64,000 bases of DNA from UMGS1781 sp964389545 (lineage in GTDB: Bacteria; Bacillota; Clostridia; TANB77; CAG-508). The number at the start of each line of letters is the position of its first letter. Positions within the stretch are counted from its first letter, which is position 1. This document shows, piece after piece, positions 44,476 through 52,018 of the stretch. The stretch is taken from positions 1 to 64,000 of the forward strand of contig CAYMDN010000001.1 of assembly GCA_964389545.1 (NCBI GenBank). The letters run 5' to 3'. The translations under genes were made by a program, and so were the position numbers. Below the pieces are notes generated by a model. The model had not been told where the DNA came from and ran no database searches. It worked only from the letters and a program-made list of their open reading frames with translations.

Positions 44476-44966
44476 TTATTAAACATTTTTAATATTCTTA
44501 AAAGTGCTGTTCTAAAAAATCTTGTATAAATATTTCCAAATTGCTTTTCATCACCAAATACCGACATATCTAAATTGCTTTCTATAATTCCTAAAATATT
44601 AAAATATATGCTTTCTCTTTTATATATATTATTTTGTAATAATATATCAATCCACTTATTTGCTATTTTATATTTAATATTTTCTCTATCAATTTTTCCA
44701 TAATGTATCTCTCCATTATTTTCTTTATGAAATCTACATTCTTCTGCACAATATCCAAATTTCTTCACATTTTCATTTAAACATCTAGCATTATTTAATT
44801 CTACAAACAATTCATCTTTCTTATTTTTAGGAATAGCCATTATCATTATATAATCTATTATTTCTTCTTTTTTTCCATATCTATATACCCTATTCTTTGA
44901 TTCATCAACATATAAGTCTAGATGAATTTCTTTTACTGGTATATCATAAAATTTAATTAAATCCAT
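44463..44966 (-). pseudogene. DUF3800 gene, 5' part cut off by the prophage
   Basis: Start ATG 44966 behind AAAGGTG. The N-terminal DUF3800 motif IHLDLYVDESKNRVYR (the Asp of 'DES') is present, then FRTALLRILKMFNNYDII up to the att core. After the core the prophage adds only HT and a stop (44454). The rest of the gene is at 1132-1672. As it stands the lysogen can make a 170-residue truncated protein lacking the second half of the RNase H-like fold. Confidence 0.85.
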
Positions 44967-45019
44967 AAAATCACCTTTTGTATAATATTTTTAATTTTTT
45001 AAAGCCTGTCTCTTGTTAA

Positions 45020-45067
45020 AAAAGCAAAATAATTTTGTAGGTTAAATTACATCATTAATTTGCTTTT
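45020..45067. terminator. Stem-loop between DUF4268 and DUF3800 genes
   Basis: AAAAGCAAA (45020-45028) pairs with TTTGCTTTT (45059-45067), flanked by A/T-runs, just after the 45074 stop on the minus strand. A modest terminator. Confidence 0.55.
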
Positions 45068-45073
45068 CTTTTG

Positions 45074-46003
45074 TTATTTATTAAATACTTTATTAAATTC
45101 TTGTTTTATAATTAGTGCTTGTTTACAAAACCATTCAAATACGTCTTCCCATTCTTCTTGATTTGTAATGTCACATTTTTTTATGGCTTTTATTCTAGAT
45201 GCCTTCTTATTATCTAGTCTCTGCCATTTATATTTTAAATTTGTTTTTTCTTCTATTTTTTCTTTATTTTTATAAAATAAATCATATATATCTTTATTAT
45301 TATCTATATAAACTTCTATACCTATTTCATTTCTTTGCGTAGCACAAGTTAATGAAATATGATATTCTGAACTTCCCATAGGCAAATCATACCAATGTTG
45401 AGGTAAAGCTTTTCTTTTATTAAATTCTTTTGAATATTCTTCATTACTTGCACCATATTCTCCAAACGCTTGCCAAAATTCACCTTGCAATTTTTGAGCT
45501 TTTCCTAATCCATTGTTTGATTTTTGAGTTTTTCCCCAATCATTAGGTTTTGACACTATATTAAATTTAGGTGCAGCTAGTGAATCTCCTATTCTCCATA
45601 CTTCAATTTCTAATAAGAAAAAACCAACTTCTTCATCAGTATGTGCATTTAACCATTCAATAGCTTGTCTATGTTCATCTCTTGCTCTTTTAACAATCCA
45701 AATAATGGTTTTAGCATCTTTGCCAGATGCATATGTTATTATTTTTCCGAGATGGTCATGATTTGAATCTTCAAGCTGATTCTCTATAACAACTTTTCTA
45801 TCTGTTCCTTCTTCCATTCCATAAACATCTACACTATATTTTCCTACAGCTGATTCCCTTTCTTCTAATATAATATCCATTCCTATTGTATCACTAAGTT
45901 CTTTTAGATTTTCTTCTTTGCTAAGCCATACTGAAAAATCATATTCTTCATTAGCCCATATTTCTCTTAAATTTACTTTTTCTAATTTTCCTAATTTATT
46001 CAT
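45074..46003 (-). CDS. PD-(D/E)XK nuclease with DUF4268 domain
   Basis: A 309-residue protein. The N-terminal half has a nuclease-like core (YSVDVYGMEEGTDRKVVIENQL, with D...E-x-Q, about 50-85) followed by HDHLGKIITYASG. The C-terminal half is DUF4268 (about 165-300, FWQAFGEYG, YHISLTCATQRNEIGIEVYI). Such proteins are frequent in defence islands beside restriction systems. The active site carries Gln instead of Lys in the E-x-K position, which occurs in some families. Own terminators on both sides. Confidence 0.8.
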   Translation of the reverse strand: MNKLGKLEKVNLREIWANEEYDFSVWLSKEENLKELSDTIGMDIILEERESAVGKYSVDVYGMEEGTDRKVVIENQLEDSNHDHLGKIITYASGKDAKTIIWIVKRARDEHRQAIEWLNAHTDEEVGFFLLEIEVWRIGDSLAAPKFNIVSKPNDWGKTQKSNNGLGKAQKLQGEFWQAFGEYGASNEEYSKEFNKRKALPQHWYDLPMGSSEYHISLTCATQRNEIGIEVYIDNNKDIYDLFYKNKEKIEEKTNLKYKWQRLDNKKASRIKAIKKCDITNQEEWEDVFEWFCKQALIIKQEFNKVFNK

Positions 46004-46026
46004 TAATATTTTCTCCTTTATAACTT

Positions 46027-46063
46027 AAAAGAGAAATGAATTAATATATATCATTTCTCTTTT
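46027..46063. terminator. Terminator after the restriction-modification pair
   Basis: Perfect 13-bp stem (AAAAGAGAAATGA 46027-46039 / TCATTTCTCTTTT 46051-46063) between the S-like gene and DUF4268. Confidence 0.82.
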
Positions 46064-46080
46064 TATAAATTTAATATATA

Positions 46081-47064
46081 TTATAGAAACTCACTATATG
46101 ATAATGATTTTATATATTTCTCCATAATATTCCAGTCAATATTATTATTCGCGTCAATTGGTAAATTTATATATTCTTTTTTTATTCTAACTTGTGCTCT
46201 TTTTCTAGAATATTCATATTTATCTAAATAATAGTTTAATAATGTTTGTAAATATACTACTGTATATTTATTAATGTATTTTTTATAGTTATCTTTAACT
46301 TCTAAAATTTCAACGTGATCAGATCCTATAAATTTATCGTTTTGATAAAAGCATTTTCCATCTGTAGCACTATCAACTGTAAAAACATTTCCTTCCTCGC
46401 TATATTCATTATGAAATCCTTTAAAACCAAAATTTTTGTTTGAAGTCGTTATATAAATATAGTCTCCTTCTTTTAATTGTTGCTGATTTATTTTTCCTTT
46501 TATCCCACGAACTTTGAATATTTCAGTAATTGGATAATCCTTAGTGTTCTTAATAATAATGTTTTCTTTGGTTGCTTTTAACTTTCTTTGTTTCCAATTT
46601 ATTTCAGGAATCATTGAATCAATATAAGATTCTATATAATCCCATGCAATACTTTCATCATCATTAATAGGTAATTTTATATAATCTTTTTGTATTCTTT
46701 TATCAGACATTTCTCTATTAAAAAAATAGTTTTCTTTTAGAGCTTTTAATAATGTTATTAAATACATTGCTATTTTCTTATTTAATTCCCTATCTTTTAG
46801 CCATAGTACTGTTACATGATCTGATGCAACAAATTCATAGTCATGGTAAAACGCATATCCTACACTACCACTATTAGCAATAGTAATACAATTTTTATAG
46901 ACCTTCATATAACTTGGAGGAGTTATATAATTATCTACTCCATTATTAAATTTCGTAGAGGATATATATGCTATATCTCCATCTTCTTGATTTAATTTTA
47001 TTAATCTTTTTCCTCTACAATAATTAAAAACATCTGATATTAAAAAATATTTATAATTAATCAT
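46081..47064 (-). CDS. BcgI-like specificity subunit
   Basis: A 327-residue protein with two similar halves, each a target-recognition domain ending in a helix (first half with DGDIAYISSTKFNNGVDNYI and FVASDHVTVL; second half with EGDYIYITTSNKNFG and FIGSDHVEIL). Two half-TRDs and the size match the B (S) subunit of type IIB BcgI-like enzymes. Start ATG 47064 overlaps the RM subunit stop by 8 bp. Confidence 0.82.
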   Translation of the reverse strand: MINYKYFLISDVFNYCRGKRLIKLNQEDGDIAYISSTKFNNGVDNYITPPSYMKVYKNCITIANSGSVGYAFYHDYEFVASDHVTVLWLKDRELNKKIAMYLITLLKALKENYFFNREMSDKRIQKDYIKLPINDDESIAWDYIESYIDSMIPEINWKQRKLKATKENIIIKNTKDYPITEIFKVRGIKGKINQQQLKEGDYIYITTSNKNFGFKGFHNEYSEEGNVFTVDSATDGKCFYQNDKFIGSDHVEILEVKDNYKKYINKYTVVYLQTLLNYYLDKYEYSRKRAQVRIKKEYINLPIDANNNIDWNIMEKYIKSLSYSEFL

Positions 47065-49078
47065 TTTCATCTCCAATAATATCGTTTGCTGATATTGTAT
47101 TTTCTTGTAAAATTTCTAACAATTCTATTTCGTTTAAGTCTTTATCTAATAACCCTAAATCTTTTTTTGTATTAAATATAACAAACTCTTTAATTGTTTT
47201 TTCGAAATCATTTTTATTAATTTTTTCAAATTCTACCTTTGAAAAAGCTTGAATTAGCCATTCATCTTTTTCCTTTATTTTGACATAGCAATGTGTTATA
47301 TCATTAACATTCTTTGGATTTCTATACCATGGTGCATCAATATCTTCTAGCATTTCTTTCTTTATACCATTCCATTTTTTATAAACGTCTCTTCTTCCTT
47401 TTTTCTTAGCTAATTCAAAACCATCTGATTTTAAATTATAAAAATCTACATATTTTGAATAATCATGTGGTCTATTTGTCTCAATAACTATTATCGAACT
47501 TCCAGTTGAAGCATTAGGTTGAAATAGATCTTTTGGCATGTTGATTACAGCTTTTAATGTATTTTCTTTTAATAAATTATCTCTTATATCGCTTTCACTC
47601 ATAAATGCTTGTGGTGGTGCAATCATTACTACATATCTAGAACATATTTTACACATTTTTTCTAAAAAGCTTATCTCTTTCATCCATGGTTTTTTATTTT
47701 TACTGTTAGAATTTTTATTACTTTTAAATTTCTTTAGTTCTTCATATGTTGTAAATGAACCAGAATATGGCGGATTGATGAATCCTATAGTTGGTTTTTC
47801 ATCTAGTTCCTCTAATTTCTTCTTGAAATTCTTATCAAATTCAGGTGCGAAAAAATCATAATTAAGTATATTAGATTTTCCATCACCTCTGAACAACATA
47901 TTAGAAATAGCTAAAATATACATATGGGATTTTAACTCATTTCCTATTAATTGTTTCTTTCTAACATTTTCTCTTCCTTTACTATCTGTTTGTAATTCTA
48001 TAAGCTTATTCATTGCTGCTATTAGAAACGAACCTGTTCCACAGCATGAATCAAAAATCACATCATCCTTCTTTAAATCTACTAAATGTGTAAATAGTTC
48101 AGAAACATGTTCTGGAGTTAAAATAATTCCAGATTGAACATCTACAATTCCAGCATATCTTAAAAATTCTTGATAAAATTTTCCTATAATATCATAATTG
48201 TTTCTAGTATCAAATAATGGTATTACATTGTTCTTCAATATTGTTAAAATTGTCTTTATTGTATCCGTTTCTAATAGATCTTTTTCATTTTCAAATGTAT
48301 TAAATTCCCTCATGATCATTTCTATTTTTTCTTTTGGTAAATTTTCTCCATCTTCTCCCAATATATCAGGAACAACAATTCCTATTTGGCTCATTAATTG
48401 TTTTGGATTGTATCCCTCAAATTGTTCTCTAAAAAGATTTCTATTCTTCCCATTTTTTGACTCATATAATGAAATCAATAAAATACTTAATAAAGTTGGT
48501 CTTTTATCTTCTTTTACTGAATACAGTAAATTATTAATTCTATTTGATGCCTGAGAAATTCTAGAAGAAATCTCTTCTAAGTTTAAATTTTCAAATAATG
48601 CCAAATAATCATCTTCATTATGAATTTCATTTATATTCATATCAACAATAGTATCTATCTTAATTCCATAAGTGTCTATTCTATATGAATATTCTGCTGA
48701 AACATCTCCAGATACTGCTATTCCTAAAATATTCCATTTTTTCAATTCATTTAGTGCATTATTTACTTCTGTATCATATATTCCAAAAGATTGAAGTGTT
48801 CCAGGCATAAAGCATGATAAATAATGTTTTGTCTGAGGGATAGCTTCTTTTTCATGTTGACCAATTGTAGATTTCAATTCAATCATTATTAACAATCTTT
48901 TTTTATCATTAACATATATAAAATCAGGCAACCCAATATTTCCATTTTTATTTTTAGACGAATGATTTAAGATAGTATTTATATATTCGTTATCTGTATT
49001 CTCTCTCCACTCATTAGAATATTGCAAATTCAATAAATATGAATGCAAAGATAAAAATGTTTTATCATTTCTTGGCAT
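47057..49078 (-). CDS. BcgI-like restriction-modification subunit (nuclease plus N6-adenine methylase)
   Basis: A 673-residue bifunctional subunit. N-terminal PD-(D/E)XK nuclease with GLPDFIYVN and IMIELKS (Asp52, Glu67, Lys69). Methylase motif I FDSCCGTGSF (about 342-351), motif IV NPPYSG (about 435-440), with HsdM-like ILTPEHVSELF before it. Length and architecture match BcgI A. With the S subunit it should cut on both sides of a bipartite site and methylate adenine. Start ATG 49078 has GGAGG upstream; the first ORF codon (49090) lies before it. Confidence 0.88.
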   Translation of the reverse strand: MPRNDKTFLSLHSYLLNLQYSNEWRENTDNEYINTILNHSSKNKNGNIGLPDFIYVNDKKRLLIMIELKSTIGQHEKEAIPQTKHYLSCFMPGTLQSFGIYDTEVNNALNELKKWNILGIAVSGDVSAEYSYRIDTYGIKIDTIVDMNINEIHNEDDYLALFENLNLEEISSRISQASNRINNLLYSVKEDKRPTLLSILLISLYESKNGKNRNLFREQFEGYNPKQLMSQIGIVVPDILGEDGENLPKEKIEMIMREFNTFENEKDLLETDTIKTILTILKNNVIPLFDTRNNYDIIGKFYQEFLRYAGIVDVQSGIILTPEHVSELFTHLVDLKKDDVIFDSCCGTGSFLIAAMNKLIELQTDSKGRENVRKKQLIGNELKSHMYILAISNMLFRGDGKSNILNYDFFAPEFDKNFKKKLEELDEKPTIGFINPPYSGSFTTYEELKKFKSNKNSNSKNKKPWMKEISFLEKMCKICSRYVVMIAPPQAFMSESDIRDNLLKENTLKAVINMPKDLFQPNASTGSSIIVIETNRPHDYSKYVDFYNLKSDGFELAKKKGRRDVYKKWNGIKKEMLEDIDAPWYRNPKNVNDITHCYVKIKEKDEWLIQAFSKVEFEKINKNDFEKTIKEFVIFNTKKDLGLLDKDLNEIELLEILQENTISANDIIGDEND

Positions 49079-49298
49079 AATTCCCTCCAAAATATCATAT
49101 TTTTTTATATTTTATCATATTAAGTATTTTTTTTGTATATTTTTTTATAATTTTTTATATTTTTTTGCAATTACATAGTAACAAACATTTGTTTGTTTTG
49201 CAATAGTATTTATTAAATTTCTTTAAAATCTTTTCTACTTTTTTCGACAAAAAATCTATTTCTCAAAACATATAAATTTCAAGAAATAGATTCAATTA
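49079..49298. other. AT-rich intergenic region upstream of the RM operon
   Basis: 220 bp of very A/T-rich DNA. It holds an imperfect palindrome AACAAAC-ATTT-GTTTGTT at 49182-49199, which could be an operator for RM expression, and a terminator stem AATCTATTTCT/AGAAATAGATT (49253-49263, 49282-49292) for the small gene at 49299. No controller (C) gene is seen. Several -10-like boxes exist but none can be singled out. Confidence 0.45.
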
Positions 49299-49409
49299 CT
49301 ATCTTTCAAATTTTCTATCTTTCTTCTTTTGTTTTTCCTTTGATTTTTCTTCAGTTTCTCTTATTTGTTCCTTCATACTAGGAACATTATCTGTTACTTC
49401 ATCACACAT
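49299..49409 (-). CDS. Small charged protein, mobile-element context
   Basis: A 36-residue Lys/Glu-rich protein (MCDEVTDNVPSMKEQIRET first) with GGAAATTAGA before its ATG. Follows a relaxase fragment. Function unknown. Confidence 0.4.
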   Translation of the reverse strand: MCDEVTDNVPSMKEQIRETEEKSKEKQKKKDRKFER

Positions 49410-49423
49410 TCTAATTTCCTTTT

Positions 49424-49738
49424 TTACTTTTTTAGTTCAGTTGTAACCGCAATTATTTGCTTTGTAATCTCATTTTTCTCTACTTCATTGTCTACTTTGC
49501 CTCTTTTATAATATAATCTATTTCTAGCATTTAATATATCTTGCTTTTCTCTTAACTTCTTTGTTTTCAGCTCATCTACATTATCTATTGTTTCTAATTT
49601 ATACTTACACAAAAATCTTATTTGCTCTGAGTAATAATCCATTTTTTCAATAACTTTTCTCATCTCTGATGTTAACTTATATTGAACATTATTTCTTTTA
49701 TGCAATCCCAATAAAAATCTATAGTAATAATATAAAGC
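49424..49738 (-). pseudogene. Relaxase (MobA-type) C-terminal fragment
   Basis: The frame reads ALYYYYRFLLG, then RNNVQYKLTSEMRKVIEKMDYYSEQIRFLCKY and a Lys/Glu coil with ARNRLYYKRGK. This matches the C-terminal helical tail of mobilisation relaxases (YRFLLG..., 'QIRFLC'). The catalytic N-terminus is missing, so this is a relic of an integrated mobilisable element. Confidence 0.7.
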
Positions 49739-49874
49739 AACTATTCCCTTAGGTTTGTATGCCTTTTAAAAAACACTTTTTCTTCCATAGAATTTAAAGC
49801 AGTTCTTTTATATGGAATTATTTTCTGTTTTGGAATAAAATCATTTGCTATAATTCTTTGTCTAATATTTTCTG

Positions 49875-49910
49875 TCAATCGGGACGGGGTTATTCGACAT
49901 ACAAAATTAT
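49875..49910. repeat. 36-bp direct repeat, copy A
   Basis: Matches 50623-50658 at 32 of 36 positions (mismatches at positions 6, 9, 13, 21). Both in the same orientation, 748 bp apart, flanking the membrane zinc-ribbon gene. Confidence 0.75.
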
Positions 49911-49961
49911 AAATTCCTTCATTAAAGAGATTGGCAAGTAAGTTCTTTCTTAAATTATATA

Positions 49962-49995
49962 AAAAATAGACTGTCATTTCTGACAATCTATTTTT
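49962..49995. terminator. Hairpin after the membrane zinc-ribbon gene
   Basis: Near-perfect stem (AAAAATAGA-TGTCA pairing with TGACA-TCTATTTTT) overlapping the end of the 49988-50536 gene, with T-run on the minus strand. Confidence 0.7.
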
Positions 49996-50536
49996 GCTTT
50001 TCGTTATACTCTTTTATTATTTTTCTAAGTTTATTATTAAAATAAACTCTCGCACCATCATATTCTTCTTTATCAGGCTGCTTATATGTTCTATCACAGT
50101 TAGGACAATATAGTACAGTTTTATAACCAGCATCTTTAGGTAATATATTTCCTTTACATTCTACACATATTGGCGTAACATCTTTAATTTCTATTTGATT
50201 CCCTATTCTATTATATCTCCATTCATACAATAATCCATTATACATATCACTCGAGTAATTTTTATACCAACTTTCATCTTTATTATCCACTTCAGTTATT
50301 TTTAAATAGATTATAAGAATTATATATAAAACAAATATTGCAATAATAATTCCCCATATTGGTATAGAAAAAGTTAGTACATTACCTATAAATTCAAATA
50401 TCTTTTTCCATATAATAGTAAAAGCATTTTTAAAATCAACATTTTCAATTTTTGATACAATAATAGGACATATTATATTAGCAAGAATAAAAATTACAAC
50501 TGCAATAATTTTCTCTTTATATTTTTTTATTTTCAT
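49988..50536 (-). CDS. Two-TM membrane protein with zinc ribbon
   Basis: A 182-residue protein: TM1 about 9-28, TM2 about 50-78, then a cytoplasmic zinc ribbon CVEC...LYCPNC (about 123-150). GGAGG lies before ATG 50536. It resembles membrane sensor/effector proteins of accessory islands; no family was recognised. It is flanked by two 36-bp direct repeats, suggesting acquisition as a unit. Confidence 0.6.
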   Translation of the reverse strand: MKIKKYKEKIIAVVIFILANIICPIIVSKIENVDFKNAFTIIWKKIFEFIGNVLTFSIPIWGIIIAIFVLYIILIIYLKITEVDNKDESWYKNYSSDMYNGLLYEWRYNRIGNQIEIKDVTPICVECKGNILPKDAGYKTVLYCPNCDRTYKQPDKEEYDGARVYFNNKLRKIIKEYNEKQK

Positions 50537-50622
50537 TTATAATCCTCCGCCAACGATACTAATATCATTATTATAGTATATAGTTCCTTATTTCACAACA
50601 AATTCACACTTTTCAATAAATT

Positions 50623-50658
50623 TCAATAGGAACGTGGTTATTTGACATACAAAATTAT
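50623..50658. repeat. 36-bp direct repeat, copy B
   Basis: Partner of 49875-49910 (32/36 identical, last 15 positions perfect). Lies just upstream of the truncated DUF6076 gene. Confidence 0.75.
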
Positions 50659-50698
50659 TATTACTTCTAATATTTAATGTCATTTCTACCCGTCTCTA

Positions 50699-50727
50699 TT
50701 GACAACAAGTTCTAGTATTTATACAAT
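50699..50727 (+). promoter_or_regulatory. Near-consensus sigma-A promoter for the DUF6602/OLD operon
   Basis: TTGACA (50699-50704), 17-bp spacer, TACAAT (50722-50727). It is the strongest promoter match in the accessory region. It points into the DUF6076 relic, DUF6602 and OLD genes, which follow with gaps of 12 and 27 bp. Confidence 0.75.
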
Positions 50728-50734
50728 ACTATAT

Positions 50735-51103
50735 ATTACATTATTTCAATTTGTAGAAGAAAACAATTGTATAATAAAAAAATGTAAGAATTGTGGGAAA
50801 TACTTTATAACAGATAATCCTAGAGTTAATTACTGTGATAATTTATTTAAAGGAACTCAGACTTGTAAAGATATTGGCAATCAAATTGCTCAAAGAATCA
50901 AACAAGAAAATGATAAAGTTTATGGTAAATATCGTAAAATGTATTCTAAAAAAGCTATGTTAGTTAAACGTAACCCTCATATTGATATTTACAAAAAAGA
51001 TTATGAAAATTGGAAAAAGCAAGCTAAAAAATTTATGGATAATATAAGAAATGATAAGAAAACTTATGAAGAATTTGATAAATGGTTAGATAAAAACAAA
51101 TAG
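50735..51103 (+). pseudogene. DUF6076-type protein, C-terminal fragment
   Basis: The frame encodes KKCKNCGKYFI, NYCDN, TCKDIG and KAMLVKRNPHIDIY with a WKKQAKKFMDN end, the zinc-finger tail of DUF6076 proteins (normally several hundred residues). The upstream part is missing, and its apparent TTG start (50699) is the -35 box of a promoter. Truncation maps next to the 36-bp repeat. Confidence 0.7.
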
Positions 51104-51115
51104 GAGGAAATATTG

Positions 51116-51991
51116 ATGAAAAAAACAGAAAAACAAAATATAAACAATTCAAATATTAAAAATCCAGTATTTGAAGCAATTTTGGAATATATAGATGACT
51201 TTAATGTAAAATTTTCAGAAACAAAAGAAACTTTTAAAAAGGCTCGCTTGTCTACATCTGATAGAAAAGAAAAATGTGTTAAAGATTTCTTTTTAAGCAT
51301 TTTACCTAATGGCTATTCCATCAAAAGAGGTGAAATTTTTGATTACACGTCTATTAGTAATTCTATAGATTGTGTTATTTTAACTCCAAATCATCCTTCT
51401 TTAAAAACTCCTATGCGACCTGAAATAATAGTTGCAGAAGGTGTGTATGCAGCTATTGAAGTAAAACCTAATATTTCTACGTTAACAAAAAGAAGTGAAT
51501 TATACAGGGGGTTAAAGCAGTCTGATTCAGTAAAAAAGCTAAATAGAAATTTATCACTACCTAATGTAGATAAAATAGATCCTCAGGGTCTCTATAAAAA
51601 AATACCTTTTATAATGTTTTCAAACAAATCAAAAGATGTAGAAGAAACTTTGAATTTTATTATAGAATGTGTTAATAGTGGCGATTTAACTAAAGAAAAT
51701 TTACCTGATGTAATTTTTTCCTTAAATGGTTGGCTATTATATCATACTTGCAATATTCGAACATCCTTATTTGAACCTACATTTAGGTTAAAAGGAATTT
51801 CCGATGAGTGCAACAACGCATTTATGTTACTTAATGGTGAAAGCCAATATTTAATATGTATTTTAATATTATTACTATTTAAATTTGCTACTCCTAATAC
51901 GGTTATTGATGATTTTATCATAAAAGATTACATATTAAAATTATATAATGAAAATAAAATTCCTTTTTCAAGGGCAATTTGGTATGAATGA
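51116..51991 (+). CDS. DUF6602 nuclease-like protein
   Basis: A 291-residue protein (start ATG 51116; GGAGG 8 nt upstream). It has a PD-(D/E)XK-like core: RGEIFD, SIDCVILTP (Asp), AEGVYAAIEVKP (Glu-x-Lys, about 115-126). Such DUF6602 proteins are found near defence genes. It is followed by an OLD-family gene after 27 bp in the same direction, so the two form an operon. The activity is inferred from motifs. Confidence 0.75.
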   Translation: MKKTEKQNINNSNIKNPVFEAILEYIDDFNVKFSETKETFKKARLSTSDRKEKCVKDFFLSILPNGYSIKRGEIFDYTSISNSIDCVILTPNHPSLKTPMRPEIIVAEGVYAAIEVKPNISTLTKRSELYRGLKQSDSVKKLNRNLSLPNVDKIDPQGLYKKIPFIMFSNKSKDVEETLNFIIECVNSGDLTKENLPDVIFSLNGWLLYHTCNIRTSLFEPTFRLKGISDECNNAFMLLNGESQYLICILILLLFKFATPNTVIDDFIIKDYILKLYNENKIPFSRAIWYE

Positions 51992-52018
51992 AAGTTTATA
52001 ATAACATGGAGGTAAAAA

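Noticed and set aside
49741..49986. 81-residue ORF beside the relaxase fragment
   Set aside because: It overlaps a terminator hairpin and the 36-bp repeat, has no clear ribosome site or family features, and overlaps the relaxase relic. Probably non-coding or debris.
49875..50658. 36-bp repeats as a CRISPR array
   Set aside because: Only two copies, 748 bp apart, with a gene between and no cas genes or spacer-sized gaps.
50699..50734. TTG start for the DUF6076-type ORF
   Set aside because: The TTG is part of a TTGACA -35 box with an excellent -10; the gene is a 5'-truncated relic.
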